Shown one piece after another: positions 8,686 to 19,074 of a stretch of 64,000 nt of DNA. Every line of letters begins with the position of its first letter. Within the stretch, counting starts at the first letter, position 1. Made by a program: the position numbers and the translations under genes. The notes beneath the pieces are model-generated. The model was not told the DNA's origin. It did not search any database and was given only the letters and a program-made list of their open reading frames with translations. Source of the DNA: Oceanobacillus kimchii X50 (GTDB taxonomy: Bacteria; Bacillota; Bacilli; Bacillales; Amphibacillaceae); NCBI RefSeq assembly GCF_000340475.1, contig NZ_CM001792.1, positions 1,510,659 through 1,574,658 on the forward strand. The letters are read 5' to 3'.

Positions 8686-9894
8686 ATGCTAAAAAACAAG
8701 AAAATTTTACTTGGTGTTTCTGGTGGAATAGCTGTATATAAAGCATGTGGTCTGGCAAGTAAACTAACTCAAGTAGGTGCAGAGGTCAGAGTAATAATGA
8801 CAGAAAGTGCTCGTGAATTTGTTTCACCACTTACTTTTCAAGCATTAACTAGAAATCCAGTATATACAGATACATTTGATGAAAAAAACCCAAAGAAAAT
8901 AGCGCATATTGATATAGCAGATTGGGCAGATATTGCCATTATTGCTCCTGCTACAGCAAATATTATTGGTAAACTGGCTAGTGGACAAGCAGATGATATG
9001 CTCTCAACTACGATGTTAGCGACACAAGCGGAAGTCTATATAGCGCCTGCAATGAATGTACATATGTATGCTCATCCAGCCGTGATTAAAAATATGAAAC
9101 AACTTGAATCTTGGGGTTATCACTTTATTGAACCTGGTGCAGGTTATTTAGCATGTGGTTATGTCGGAAAAGGAAGACTGGAAGAACCTGAAGAGATTGT
9201 TTCCGTCATCCAAAGACATGTTTCACAACAACAATATTTACATGGGAAAAAAATCCTGATTTCTGCAGGTCCTACTCGAGAAATCGTAGATCCTGTTCGC
9301 TTTTTCTCTAATCGTTCATCAGGAAAAATGGGATTCGCCTTGGCAGAGGCAGCGGCAAATCTAGGAGCGGAAGTTACACTTGTTTCAGGTCCGGTTAATT
9401 TACAAATAAATCATCCCAATATTAGACGAATCGATATAACCTCTGCTGAAGAGATGTTTGATGTGATCACAGATCATTTTGATCAACAGGATATAGTGAT
9501 TAAATCTGCAGCAGTTGCTGATTATCGTCCTAAATTCATTCATCAAGGAAAAATGAAGAAAAAGGACGGAAATTACACAATTGAAATGGAAAGAACAAAA
9601 GATATATTAGCAACACTAGGTGAAAAGAAGAAACATCAATTTTTAGTGGGATTTGCAGCTGAAACAGATACTCCGATTGAATACGGATTAGGAAAATTAG
9701 ATCATAAAAATCTAGATGCAATTGTTGTAAATGATATTAGTTCAGATGGTGCAGGCTTTGAGGGAGACACGAATATCGTTACGTATATAAATAAGAAAAA
9801 ACAACAAGAATCAATTCATCAAGCAACAAAGACAGATATAGCTTATAAACTATTTGAATGGATTATCCGAGACTTAAAGGATGATGACCGTTGA
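8686..9894 (+). CDS. coaBC: Phosphopantothenoylcysteine decarboxylase/synthetase (CoaBC)
   Basis: This 402-residue bifunctional enzyme carries out two steps of coenzyme A synthesis. The N-terminal flavoprotein decarboxylase (CoaC, about 1-180) shows '[11 protein letters not shown]', the active-site His in '[11 protein letters not shown]', the 'PAMN' motif, and the cysteine loop '[17 protein letters not shown]'. The C-terminal CoaB synthetase (about 188-400) shows '[15 protein letters not shown]', 'NRSSGKMG' and '[11 protein letters not shown]'. The ATG at 8686 follows AAGGGGG. Its last codons overlap the priA start. Confidence 0.96.
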   Translation: MLKNKKILLGVSGGIAVYKACGLASKLTQVGAEVRVIMTESAREFVSPLTFQALTRNPVYTDTFDEKNPKKIAHIDIADWADIAIIAPATANIIGKLASGQADDMLSTTMLATQAEVYIAPAMNVHMYAHPAVIKNMKQLESWGYHFIEPGAGYLACGYVGKGRLEEPEEIVSVIQRHVSQQQYLHGKKILISAGPTREIVDPVRFFSNRSSGKMGFALAEAAANLGAEVTLVSGPVNLQINHPNIRRIDITSAEEMFDVITDHFDQQDIVIKSAAVADYRPKFIHQGKMKKKDGNYTIEMERTKDILATLGEKKKHQFLVGFAAETDTPIEYGLGKLDHKNLDAIVVNDISSDGAGFEGDTNIVTYINKKKQQESIHQATKTDIAYKLFEWIIRDLKDDDR

Positions 9895-12299
9895 ATATAG
9901 CTAGTGTTATCGTGGATGTACCATCTAGTTCAACAAATCAGACATTTGATTATCTTATTCCTGAGCAGTTTCAGGGAGTTATTCAAAAAGGTATGAGGGT
10001 AATTGTACCCTTTGGACCAAGAAAAATTATGGGATTTGTGACAGGAGTTAAAGATGATACTTCGTTATCAAAGGTAAAAGAAATTATAGATGTCTTGGAT
10101 ATAAGTCCAGTTTTAACAGAAGAGTTATTAAGTTTAGGTAAATGGGTTTCTGAAAAAACATTAAGTCTATCCATTACTGTTCTACAAACGATGCTTCCAC
10201 AAGTTTTAAAATCTCAGTATAGTAAAGATTTAGTAAGAGAGACAGAGGCGCAATTGCCAGATGAACTTGAGGCATTATTTGCTGGACGTGAATCCATTGA
10301 CTTTGATGAGATTGGAAAATCAACTATCTCATATAGAATAATTAAAAATCATATTGATTCTGGTGATTTATCCGTGTCATATCATGTACAATCTAGAATC
10401 ACGAAGAAATATCAAACGATGGTAATCCCTTCAAAACCTCCAATTCAGCTAGAAGAAGAGATAATGAGTTTATCGAAGAATGCGAGTAAACAAAAGCAAT
10501 TATTATCTTATCTTGCAGATCATCAAAGTGAAGTAGAAAAGAAACATCTATTACAAATAACCAATGCTTCTGCACAAACACTAAAGGCAATTGAAGAAAA
10601 GGGAATTGTTCAAACCTATCAAAAAGAAGTTTTTCGTGATCCATACAAAGATCAATTTATCGAAGCTACTTCTCCTCTATCTTTAACAATGGAGCAAACT
10701 CAAGCCATTGAACCAATAAAAAAGAGTATGGAAAACCATACCAGTGAAACTTTCTTATTACATGGGGTAACTGGTAGTGGGAAAACAGAGATCTATTTAC
10801 AAGCAATTCAACAAGTCATTGAAGAAGGTAAAGAAGCTATTGTGCTTGTACCGGAAATTTCTCTTACCCCTCAAATGGTAAAAAGATTTAAAGGGAGATT
10901 CGGTAGTAAAGTAGCGGTCATGCATAGTGGATTATCTTCCGGAGAGAAGTACGATGAATGGAGAAAAATTCATGGTCAAGAAGTTCAAGTAGTAGTAGGC
11001 GCTCGATCAGCGATATTTGCACCTTTTGAAAATCTAGGAATTATTATTATAGATGAAGAGCATGAAACAACATATAAACAAGAGGATCAACCGCGTTATC
11101 ATGCAAGAGATGTCGCGATAGAGAGGGCAGAGTATCATCAATGTCCGGTTGTACTTGGGAGTGCCACTCCATCCCTTGAATCCTTTGCTAGAGCATCCAA
11201 AAATGTATACACATTATTAACATTACAGGAACGAACCAACCGTCAAACCATGCCCAAGGTTGATATTGTAGATATGCGTAATGAATTACATGCGGGTAAT
11301 CGATCCATGTTTTCTCGTCCATTAATGGAACAAATAGATGAAAGGTTACGTCGCGGAGAACAAATTGTACTTCTATTAAATCGACGTGGATATTCTACAT
11401 TTGTCATGTGCAGAGACTGTGGTCATGTATGTGAATGTCCCCATTGCGATATCGCATTAACATACCACAAAAATGCACAACGTTTAAAATGTCATTATTG
11501 TTCTTATGAACAAGCGGTGCCACAAATTTGCCCTGAGTGTGAAAGTGATTTGATACGATATTTTGGTACAGGTACACAGAAAGTAGAAGAAGAATTAGCA
11601 AAACAGATACCTGATGCTAGAGTAATTAGGATGGATGTCGATACTACAAGAAGAAAAGGTTCCCACGAAAAACTCTTGAAACAGTTTTCCGAAAAAAAGG
11701 CAGATATATTATTAGGAACACAAATGATTGCTAAAGGTCTTGATTTTGCTAATGTAACATTAGTGGGTGTACTTTCTGCAGACTCTATGTTGCATATCCC
11801 AGACTTTCGATCATCTGAACGAACCTTCCAATTACTAACACAGGTTAGTGGAAGAGCTGGGAGACATGAACTTCCAGGGGAAGTAATAGTTCAAACGTAT
11901 ACTCCAGAACATTATAGTATTGAGTTTGCATCTGAGTATGATTATGATAACTTTTATCGGAAAGAAATGGCGATGAGAAAGGCGTTTCAATATCCACCTT
12001 ATGTATTTTTAGGGCTAATTACAGTAGCCCACGAAAATCATGCGAGAGCAATTCAAGTTACCCAGGAAATTGTACAGATGCTCTCCAATATTGTGGAGAA
12101 AAGAACAACCGTATTAGGGCCAACCCCATCTCCTGTACCTAGGATCAAAGATAGATATCGTTATCAATGCATGATAAAATACAAAAATGAGCCAAATCTG
12201 CATGAATATCTTGGTCATATACAGGATCATTTTTCTGATGAAATTAGAAAACAGCAATTACAATTAACAATTGATATGCAACCTTATTATATGATGTAA
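9891..12299 (+). CDS. priA: Primosomal replication restart helicase PriA
   Basis: This 802-residue superfamily 2 helicase reloads the replisome at stalled forks. A DNA-binding N-terminal domain (about 1-105) comes first. The helicase core follows, with Walker A 'GVTGSGKTEIY', Walker B 'IIDEEHETTYK' and 'LGSATPSLES'. A zinc-binding insertion is built from four CxxC pairs (CRDC, CPHC, CHYC, CPEC). The C-terminal motif region has 'LLTQVSGRAGR'. The start is TTG 9891, overlapping the coaBC stop codon by four bases. No def gene follows, unlike in B. subtilis. Confidence 0.97.
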   Translation: MNIASVIVDVPSSSTNQTFDYLIPEQFQGVIQKGMRVIVPFGPRKIMGFVTGVKDDTSLSKVKEIIDVLDISPVLTEELLSLGKWVSEKTLSLSITVLQTMLPQVLKSQYSKDLVRETEAQLPDELEALFAGRESIDFDEIGKSTISYRIIKNHIDSGDLSVSYHVQSRITKKYQTMVIPSKPPIQLEEEIMSLSKNASKQKQLLSYLADHQSEVEKKHLLQITNASAQTLKAIEEKGIVQTYQKEVFRDPYKDQFIEATSPLSLTMEQTQAIEPIKKSMENHTSETFLLHGVTGSGKTEIYLQAIQQVIEEGKEAIVLVPEISLTPQMVKRFKGRFGSKVAVMHSGLSSGEKYDEWRKIHGQEVQVVVGARSAIFAPFENLGIIIIDEEHETTYKQEDQPRYHARDVAIERAEYHQCPVVLGSATPSLESFARASKNVYTLLTLQERTNRQTMPKVDIVDMRNELHAGNRSMFSRPLMEQIDERLRRGEQIVLLLNRRGYSTFVMCRDCGHVCECPHCDIALTYHKNAQRLKCHYCSYEQAVPQICPECESDLIRYFGTGTQKVEEELAKQIPDARVIRMDVDTTRRKGSHEKLLKQFSEKKADILLGTQMIAKGLDFANVTLVGVLSADSMLHIPDFRSSERTFQLLTQVSGRAGRHELPGEVIVQTYTPEHYSIEFASEYDYDNFYRKEMAMRKAFQYPPYVFLGLITVAHENHARAIQVTQEIVQMLSNIVEKRTTVLGPTPSPVPRIKDRYRYQCMIKYKNEPNLHEYLGHIQDHFSDEIRKQQLQLTIDMQPYYMM

Positions 12300-12330
12300 A
12301 TAAAGCGTACAATGAAAGAAGGTATAAGTA

Positions 12331-13272
12331 ATGAAACGAATTGTATTTATGGGTACCCCAGATTTTGCTGTACCAGTATTGCAGAAGTTACTAGAATTAA
12401 ATTATGACATTGTGTTAGTGGTTACCCAACCCGATCGTCCCAAAGGTAGAAAAAAAGTAATCACACCACCACCAGTCAAAGAAGAAGCGATCAAACACAA
12501 TTTAGAAGTATTTCAACCAGAAAAACTACGAGACGATTTCAAAATGATTATAGATTTAAAACCTGATTTAATAGTAACAGCAGCATATGGACAAATATTG
12601 CCAAGAGAGATATTAGAAAGTCCATCATATGGTTGTATTAATGTACATGCTTCACTTCTCCCAGAATTACGCGGCGGTGCACCAATCCATTACGCAATTA
12701 TGCAGGGGAAAGACGTGACAGGCGTTACGATTATGTATATGGCAGAAAAATTAGATGCAGGAGATATTTTGACGCAGGTTGAAGTTCCGATTGAACAAGA
12801 TGATCATGTCGGAACGATGCATGATAAATTATCGCAAGCTGGTGCTAACCTACTTATCGAAACACTTCCTTCATTATTTAATAATGAAATAACACCAAGG
12901 AAGCAGGATGAAAGCTTAGTTACTTTTGCTTCTAATATTAAAAGAGAAGAAGAACGGATTGATTGGTCAAAATCAGCTAAAGAAATCGTAAATCATATCA
13001 GAGGCTTACATCCATGGCCAGTAGCGTTTACAACCTATGAAGGGCAAGTAATGAAAATATGGTGGGGAGAAGAAACGTCCCCATTAAACAAATCTGGTAA
13101 TATTGGTGAGATTATTGAAAAAGATTCAAATGGGTTCTATGTACAATGTGGTAATAAGTCAATCGTAAAAATCAGTGAAATCCAACCTGCTGGAAAAAAA
13201 CGTATGTTGGTTGAAGATTATTTAAAAGGTTCTCAAGATCGAATAAAATTAGGAGTTAAATTAGGTGATTAA
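12331..13272 (+). CDS. fmt: Methionyl-tRNA formyltransferase
   Basis: This 313-residue enzyme formylates initiator Met-tRNA using 10-formyl-tetrahydrofolate. The N-terminal catalytic domain has '[11 protein letters not shown]' at the start, the Asn-x-His pair in '[18 protein letters not shown]' and the catalytic Asp in 'KLDAGDIL'. A C-terminal OB-fold tRNA-binding domain spans about 205-310. AAGAAGG precedes the ATG at 12331. It is usually co-transcribed with def, which is not next to it here. Confidence 0.97.
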   Translation: MKRIVFMGTPDFAVPVLQKLLELNYDIVLVVTQPDRPKGRKKVITPPPVKEEAIKHNLEVFQPEKLRDDFKMIIDLKPDLIVTAAYGQILPREILESPSYGCINVHASLLPELRGGAPIHYAIMQGKDVTGVTIMYMAEKLDAGDILTQVEVPIEQDDHVGTMHDKLSQAGANLLIETLPSLFNNEITPRKQDESLVTFASNIKREEERIDWSKSAKEIVNHIRGLHPWPVAFTTYEGQVMKIWWGEETSPLNKSGNIGEIIEKDSNGFYVQCGNKSIVKISEIQPAGKKRMLVEDYLKGSQDRIKLGVKLGD

Positions 13273-13274
13273 AG

Positions 13275-14621
13275 ATGAAGTATCAACTACGTAATACGAT
13301 GCTCGATATATTAATTCGTATTGAAAAAGATCATGGTTTTAGTAATTTACTTCTAAACCATGAATTAAAACAACGACAATTTAATGAAAAGGATGAACGT
13401 TTACTTACAGAAGTAGTGTATGGAAGTTTACAGCATCAGATGACATTGGATTATTATTTATCTAAATTTATTAAATCAAAGAAAAAGTTAGATGTTTGGG
13501 TTCAACCCTTATTAAGAATGTCATTTTATCAAATGATTTATTTAGAAAAAGTTCCTGACCATGCGGTAATTCATGAGTCTGTGGAAATTGCAAAACAGCG
13601 TGGTCATCAAGGAATAGCATCTTTTGTGAACGGAGTATTACGTAGTTTACAACGCCAGGGAGTACCATCTTTAACAGATATTAAAGATCCAATAGAACGT
13701 ATAGCGATTGAGACGAGTCATCCAGAATGGTTAGTAAAACGGTGGGCGGAAATGTATGGTATGGAAACTACTGCGAAGATGTGTAGAAATAATTTAGAAC
13801 ATCATCCACTTTCCATCCGTATCCAACCTTTGCGAACTTGTAGAGAAGAAGTAATGCAAGAGTTGAAAGAATCAGGTATTGAGTCTCGCCCCTCTATATT
13901 TTCTAACCAAGGGATTATTATTGAAAAAGGTAATATTTTTAGAACAAACCTTTTAAAAGAAGGAAAAATCACTATACAAGATCAAAGTTCTATGCTTGTT
14001 GGGGAAATGTTAGCAGTGGAATCAGGAATGCATGTATTGGATAGTTGTAGTGCCCCTGGAGGAAAAGTGACACATGTAGCTGAGAAGATGCAAGATCAGG
14101 GTATTATCCATGCTTTTGATTTACATGCCAAAAAAATTAAATTAATTGATGAAAAAGCATCTACGTTGCATCTCACTTCTATCCATGCACAAAAAGGAGA
14201 TGCAAGGAAACTAGCAAGTAAATATGAGAAGGAATCATTTGATCGCATTGTTGTCGATGCACCTTGTTCTGGGTTAGGAGTAATTAATGGAAAACCTGAA
14301 ATTAAATATGAGAAATCCAAAGAAGATATACAACGCTTAGCAAAAATTCAACAAGATATCTTAAACGAAGTGATTCCATTATTAAAAGAAAATGGACTAT
14401 TAATTTATAGTACATGTACGGTTGATAAAGAGGAAAATAATCAAGTCGTTCGTCAAGTCATTGAGAATCACCAAGATATCTACATTGATTTCAGCTTTCG
14501 TGATGAATTACCTAAAGAATTACAAGATGCTCCTGGATGGTCAGGAGAAGGCTTGCAATTATTCCCTCAAGATTTTCATACAGATGGTTTCTTCTTAACG
14601 AGATTAAAAAAAATCCGATAA
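13275..14621 (+). CDS. rsmB: 16S rRNA m5C967 methyltransferase RsmB
   Basis: This 448-residue RsmB/Sun enzyme methylates a cytosine of 16S rRNA. A NusB-like RNA-binding domain (about 1-140) comes first, then the Rossmann methyltransferase. SAM-binding 'LDSCSAPGGKVTHVAEKM' is visible, and the two catalytic cysteines sit in 'VDAPCSGLG' and 'YSTCTVDKEEN'. It starts two bases after the fmt stop. In B. subtilis rlmN (yloN) follows, but here the next gene is prpC after only 95 bp. Confidence 0.95.
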   Translation: MKYQLRNTMLDILIRIEKDHGFSNLLLNHELKQRQFNEKDERLLTEVVYGSLQHQMTLDYYLSKFIKSKKKLDVWVQPLLRMSFYQMIYLEKVPDHAVIHESVEIAKQRGHQGIASFVNGVLRSLQRQGVPSLTDIKDPIERIAIETSHPEWLVKRWAEMYGMETTAKMCRNNLEHHPLSIRIQPLRTCREEVMQELKESGIESRPSIFSNQGIIIEKGNIFRTNLLKEGKITIQDQSSMLVGEMLAVESGMHVLDSCSAPGGKVTHVAEKMQDQGIIHAFDLHAKKIKLIDEKASTLHLTSIHAQKGDARKLASKYEKESFDRIVVDAPCSGLGVINGKPEIKYEKSKEDIQRLAKIQQDILNEVIPLLKENGLLIYSTCTVDKEENNQVVRQVIENHQDIYIDFSFRDELPKELQDAPGWSGEGLQLFPQDFHTDGFFLTRLKKIR

Positions 14622-14716
14622 TTTCGTTTTGTTATTGGTAAAATTGTGCAATACTTGATGTAAAGGTAGTTAATTATGATTATAATGAAATAAAATCGGA
14701 GATAGGGGGGGAACAA

Positions 14717-15481
14717 GTGGAAGGACATTTTCTAACGGATCGCGGTAAGGTACGAAATCATAATGAAGATGCTGGTGGATTATTTTACAATAAGAGTAAC
14801 CAACTAATTGCAATTATTGCTGATGGTATGGGCGGTCACCAAGCAGGTGATGTAGCTAGTAAGTTAGCAACCGAAAGTATTAAACAAAAATGGTTAGATA
14901 CCGACCGCTTGGAAGGACCAGAACAAGTGGAAGCTTGGTTAAAAGAAGCAGTTCAACAATCAAACCAACATATCTTTCAAAAGTCACAGGAAGATAAGCG
15001 TTGTGAAGGAATGGGGACGACAGTAGTCATTGCTGTTGCTTTAGAGGAATACGTAACAATTGCTCATGTTGGAGATAGTCGCTGTTATCTACTAAACGAA
15101 GATGGCTTCCAACAAGTAACTGAGGATCATTCTTTTGTAAATGAATTAGTTCGTATCGGACAAATATCTGAAGATGATGCTGAAATACACCCTCGTAAAA
15201 ATGTGATTTTGCGTGCGTTAGGAACGGATAATCAGGTTAATGTAGATTTAAAAACGTTAACATGGCAAAAAAATGATCGATTATTATTATGCTCGGATGG
15301 GTTATCGGATAAGGTAACTGAACACGAACTTGCGGACTTTACAGATTCTACTAAGGATATTGAAGCAATTGGTAGTGAACTGATTCAGTTAGCAAATAAT
15401 CGGGGAGGAGAAGATAATATTTCTCTGATATTAATTGTCCATGCTGATAATTCTGTGGAGGCAGGTGATCCTGTTGAATAA
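14717..15481 (+). CDS. prpC: PP2C-type Ser/Thr phosphatase PrpC (Stp)
   Basis: This 254-residue Mn/Mg-dependent phosphatase removes phosphates placed by PrkC. Metal-binding and core motifs of the PP2C family are all present: 'RNHNEDA', 'ADGMGGHQAGD', 'HVGDSRCYLL', 'VTEDHSFVNELVRIGQ', 'CSDGLSDKV' and 'GGEDNISLI'. It starts at GTG 14717 behind a seven-base G-run that includes the ribosome site. Its last codons overlap the start of prkC by eight bases, so the pair is translationally coupled. A possible -10 (TATAAT, 14681-14686) lies upstream, with a poor -35. Confidence 0.96.
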   Translation: MEGHFLTDRGKVRNHNEDAGGLFYNKSNQLIAIIADGMGGHQAGDVASKLATESIKQKWLDTDRLEGPEQVEAWLKEAVQQSNQHIFQKSQEDKRCEGMGTTVVIAVALEEYVTIAHVGDSRCYLLNEDGFQQVTEDHSFVNELVRIGQISEDDAEIHPRKNVILRALGTDNQVNVDLKTLTWQKNDRLLLCSDGLSDKVTEHELADFTDSTKDIEAIGSELIQLANNRGGEDNISLILIVHADNSVEAGDPVE

Positions 15482-17534
15482 AGGAGAACTGCTAAATGAA
15501 CGGTATAAGATAATAAAGAAAATTGGCGGAGGCGGCATGGCTAATGTCTATCTTGCTAGAGATACGATTTTAGAACGCGATGTTGCTGTGAAAGCCCTTC
15601 GCATGGAATATATACATGATCAAGAGTTTATCGCTCGATTTGATCGTGAAGCGCAATCAGCAACGAGCTTATCTCATCCTAATATAGTAAATATATTTGA
15701 TGTTGGCGAAGAAGATCAACTATTGTATATGGTGATGGAATATGTAGATGGAATGACGTTAAAAGAATACATACATCAACATGGGCCAATTGATGTGCCA
15801 GAGGCATTAGATATTATGAAGCAATTAACATCAGCAATAGCTCATGCACATGCAAATGAAATTGTTCATCGTGATATAAAACCACAAAATATCTTAATTA
15901 ACAGTATTGGACAAGCCAAAGTTACCGATTTTGGCATTGCAATGGCGTTAAGTGCTACTGCTTTGACCCAAACTAATTCTATTTTAGGTTCTGTACATTA
16001 CCTTTCTCCTGAACAAGCACGCGGGGGAATGGCAACGAAAAAATCTGATATTTATTCAATGGGGATTGTTTTATATGAATTATTAACGGGAAAGTTACCT
16101 TTTTCGGGACAATCACCTGTGTCTATCGCACTTAAACATTTGCAGAATAATACACCGTCTGTGAAAAAAGCGAATCCTTCTATCCCACAAAGTGTGGAAA
16201 ATATTGTGCTACAGGCAACGGCAAAAGATCCATTTCATCGATATAATAGTATTTATGAATTAGAAGAAGCATTAGAAACTGCGTTGGATCCAAGTCGATT
16301 GGATGAGGAACCATTTACATTACCAGATGAAGTTGGTGATGAAACAAAAGCGATTCCAATCATTACTGATCAAGATAGTGTAGTCGATAATAATGAGGAT
16401 ACCATTATCCATTCGGCAAATCAGAGTACGAAAAATTATCCAGAAGAAACTCACTCTAAAGATAATAAAAAGAAGAAAAAAGTAAAAGTGAAAAAAGAAA
16501 AGGCGAAATCCAAGAATAAAAAACCAAAATCAAAAAAGAAAAAAGTATTTTGGATTGTATTTTCGATTCTACTTCTAGCACTATTGATAACTGGTATTAC
16601 TGTATTTGCAACACAACCGAAGGATATTCCTATGCCGGACGTAATTGAGATGGATTCTGAAGAGGCAAAACAGATACTTGAAGAGAACAATTTAGAAGTA
16701 GAAGAAGAGGAAGTATTCTCAGATGAAATTGAAAATGGACTTGTTGTACGTACTGACCCGAATGCCGGAAGAACAGTCAAAGAAGGTTCATCCGTTACCA
16801 TCTTTGTAAGTCAAGGGCAAGAAAGAGTGGAATTTGAAGATTATGAAGGGCAAGATTTTGAGCAAGTAAAAGAGCTACTAGAAGAAGAAGGATTTACCGA
16901 TATTACCTCTTATGAAAAAACATCTGATGAGCCAGTAGGTGAAATTATTTCTCAAATACAACCAGAAGCGGGTAGTGAAGTAGTTCCTGGAGAAACAAAG
17001 GTAATTTTTGAGATTAGCTCTGGACCAGAACTGGTTAGTTTAAATAATTTAACTGGTATGACAAAAGAAGAAGTACAGGATTATATCGATCGCAATGAAT
17101 TAACGATGAATTCTCATGAAGAATACTCTGACAACGTGGATGAAGGTAGAGTAATAAGGCAAGATCCACCTTCTGGAACGGATTTAGAGAAGGGCTCAAG
17201 CGTTGATGTATATTTTTCAATGGGTCCAGAAGAAATACCTCCTCGTTCGCATACGGTTTCTTTCACAGTAAATTATGAGCCTCAGGAAGATGGAGGTTCG
17301 GAGAATGAAGAAGGTAATGAGGGAGAGCCGCCAGTAGAACAAATAGTTCGAGTGTATATTGGGGATGCCAATAATGACATTTCGGATGTTTACGAAGAAA
17401 GATCGATTACAGAGGAGGAAGAATTCACCTTTACCTTAATGGTTCCGCCAGATTCAGAGGCAGAGTATAAAGTTACAAGGGATGACGAGGTAATAAGAGA
17501 AAGAAGTGTTTCTTATGAAGGAGAAGAAGATTAG
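15474..17534 (+). CDS. prkC: Transmembrane Ser/Thr kinase PrkC with PASTA domains
   Basis: This kinase of about 686 residues senses muropeptides or lipid II and controls germination and cell-wall processes in Bacillus. The N-terminal kinase domain has 'IGGGGMANVYLARD', the ATP-binding Lys in 'VAVKALR', 'HRDIKPQNIL' and 'TDFGIAMA'. A Lys-rich linker follows, then one membrane helix ('WIVFSILLLALLITGITVF'). Outside are three PASTA repeats (about 380-585) and a C-terminal beta-rich tail. The start is taken as TTG 15474: it follows AGGTGA and gives the family-typical short leader before 'RYKIIKKIGGGG'. An upstream in-frame extension to 15435 would be unnatural. Confidence 0.95.
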   Translation: MNKGELLNERYKIIKKIGGGGMANVYLARDTILERDVAVKALRMEYIHDQEFIARFDREAQSATSLSHPNIVNIFDVGEEDQLLYMVMEYVDGMTLKEYIHQHGPIDVPEALDIMKQLTSAIAHAHANEIVHRDIKPQNILINSIGQAKVTDFGIAMALSATALTQTNSILGSVHYLSPEQARGGMATKKSDIYSMGIVLYELLTGKLPFSGQSPVSIALKHLQNNTPSVKKANPSIPQSVENIVLQATAKDPFHRYNSIYELEEALETALDPSRLDEEPFTLPDEVGDETKAIPIITDQDSVVDNNEDTIIHSANQSTKNYPEETHSKDNKKKKKVKVKKEKAKSKNKKPKSKKKKVFWIVFSILLLALLITGITVFATQPKDIPMPDVIEMDSEEAKQILEENNLEVEEEEVFSDEIENGLVVRTDPNAGRTVKEGSSVTIFVSQGQERVEFEDYEGQDFEQVKELLEEEGFTDITSYEKTSDEPVGEIISQIQPEAGSEVVPGETKVIFEISSGPELVSLNNLTGMTKEEVQDYIDRNELTMNSHEEYSDNVDEGRVIRQDPPSGTDLEKGSSVDVYFSMGPEEIPPRSHTVSFTVNYEPQEDGGSENEEGNEGEPPVEQIVRVYIGDANNDISDVYEERSITEEEEFTFTLMVPPDSEAEYKVTRDDEVIRERSVSYEGEED

Positions 17535-18416
17535 ATGGCTGAAGGAAGGATTATAAAAGCACTGAGTGGCTTTTATTATGTACAATCAGATAATCAACAA
17601 TACGTGTGTAAAGGGAGAGGGTTATTTCGAAATAAAAAAATAACCCCTTTAGTTGGTGATTATGTTGAATTTGAGCCAAAAGATGGTAATGAAGGGTATA
17701 TAATGGAAATCAAAGAGAGGTCGAATGAATTAATTCGACCTCCAATTGCTAATATCGATCAAGCAATTATTGTAAGTTCTGCGGTTGATCCTGATTTTAG
17801 TACGTTACTGCTGGATCGATTTCTAGTATTAATTGAATCCAAACACATTGAACCGATAATATTAATCACAAAAGTAGATTTATTAAACGAAGATCAGCTT
17901 GAAAACATCAAGGCATATAAACACCAATATGAACAAATTGGATATCGAGTAGAATTAGTTTCTTCTAAGAATCAGGATCTATTGCCTGAATTAGAACCTT
18001 ATTTTGATGGAAAAGTATCTGTTTTTGCAGGACAATCAGGAGTAGGAAAATCATCCTTAATCAATGTGTTAGATCCTTCTTTATTATTAGAAACTGCTGA
18101 AATCTCTAAAAGTCTAGGTAGAGGTAAACACACTACTCGACATGTCGAATTAATGAAGATAGGGAATGGTCTAATTGCTGACACACCAGGTTTTAGCGTA
18201 TTAGAGTTTCGCGAGATTGAAGCCGAGGAATTAGCTGATAGTTTTCCTGAATTCAGTGCACGAATGCATTTATGTAAATTTAGAGGGTGTATGCATGATA
18301 AAGAGCCGAAGTGTGCGGTGAAAGAAGCTGTAGAAAATGAGGAAATAGCCGTTTTCCGTTACAAACATTATTTACGTTTCTTAGAAGAAATACAGACAAG
18401 AAAGCCGAGGTATTAG
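17535..18416 (+). CDS. rsgA: Ribosome small-subunit maturation GTPase RsgA
   Basis: This 293-residue circularly permuted GTPase acts late in 30S subunit assembly. An N-terminal OB-fold (about 1-65) comes first. The GTPase motifs run in permuted order: G4 'ITKVDLL', then G1 'GQSGVGKSSLI', then G3 'DTPGFS'. The C-terminal zinc knuckle is 'CKFRGCMHDKEPKC'. Its ATG begins on the base after the prkC stop. The ribosome site lies inside prkC (GAAGGAGAAG), again pointing to coupled translation. Confidence 0.96.
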   Translation: MAEGRIIKALSGFYYVQSDNQQYVCKGRGLFRNKKITPLVGDYVEFEPKDGNEGYIMEIKERSNELIRPPIANIDQAIIVSSAVDPDFSTLLLDRFLVLIESKHIEPIILITKVDLLNEDQLENIKAYKHQYEQIGYRVELVSSKNQDLLPELEPYFDGKVSVFAGQSGVGKSSLINVLDPSLLLETAEISKSLGRGKHTTRHVELMKIGNGLIADTPGFSVLEFREIEAEELADSFPEFSARMHLCKFRGCMHDKEPKCAVKEAVENEEIAVFRYKHYLRFLEEIQTRKPRY

Positions 18417-18417
18417 T

Positions 18418-19074
18418 ATGACAAAAATAGCACCATCAATATTATCAGCGGATTTTGCAAAACTAGGAGAAGAAATTAAGGAAGTGGAAGATGCAGGTGC
18501 AGATTACATCCATGTTGATGTGATGGATGGACATTTCGTTCCTAATATAACAATTGGTCCTTTAGTTGTAGAAGCAATCAGACCAATCACGAACTTACCT
18601 TTAGATGTCCACCTAATGATTAAAAATCCAGACGCATATATTTCTTCGTTTGCAGAAGCAGGTGCATCTATTATTACTGTACATCAGGAAGCATGCCTGC
18701 ATCTACATCGCACTCTACAATTAATTCGTTCATACGGTGTAAAACCAGGGGTGGTTATTAATCCAGCAACACCAGTAGAAACGATTAAACCGATTCTTAC
18801 AGAAGTAGATCTTATATTAATAATGACAGTTAATCCTGGTTTTGGTGGGCAATCATTTATACAAGAGACAACTTCAAAAATAAAACAATTAGCAGATTGG
18901 CGAAAAGAGTATAAACTATCCTATGAAATCGAAGTGGATGGTGGAGTGAATGAAAAAACAGCTGGGATATGTACAGCTAGTGGTGCAGATGTATTAGTAG
19001 CTGGGAGTGCAATATTTAATAAGGAAGATCGACAAAAAGCAATCGAAACGTTAAGAGAAAAGGCTAGAGGTTAA
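18418..19074 (+). CDS. rpe: Ribulose-phosphate 3-epimerase
   Basis: This 218-residue TIM-barrel enzyme interconverts ribulose-5-phosphate and xylulose-5-phosphate. The signatures are 'HVDVMDGHFVPNITIGP' (metal and acid-base residues), 'DVHLMIKNP', 'VNPGFGGQSFI' and 'EVDGGVN'. It begins one base after the rsgA stop and overlaps thiN by one base (TAATG). This rsgA-rpe-thiN order is standard for Bacillales. Confidence 0.97.
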   Translation: MTKIAPSILSADFAKLGEEIKEVEDAGADYIHVDVMDGHFVPNITIGPLVVEAIRPITNLPLDVHLMIKNPDAYISSFAEAGASIITVHQEACLHLHRTLQLIRSYGVKPGVVINPATPVETIKPILTEVDLILIMTVNPGFGGQSFIQETTSKIKQLADWRKEYKLSYEIEVDGGVNEKTAGICTASGADVLVAGSAIFNKEDRQKAIETLREKARG

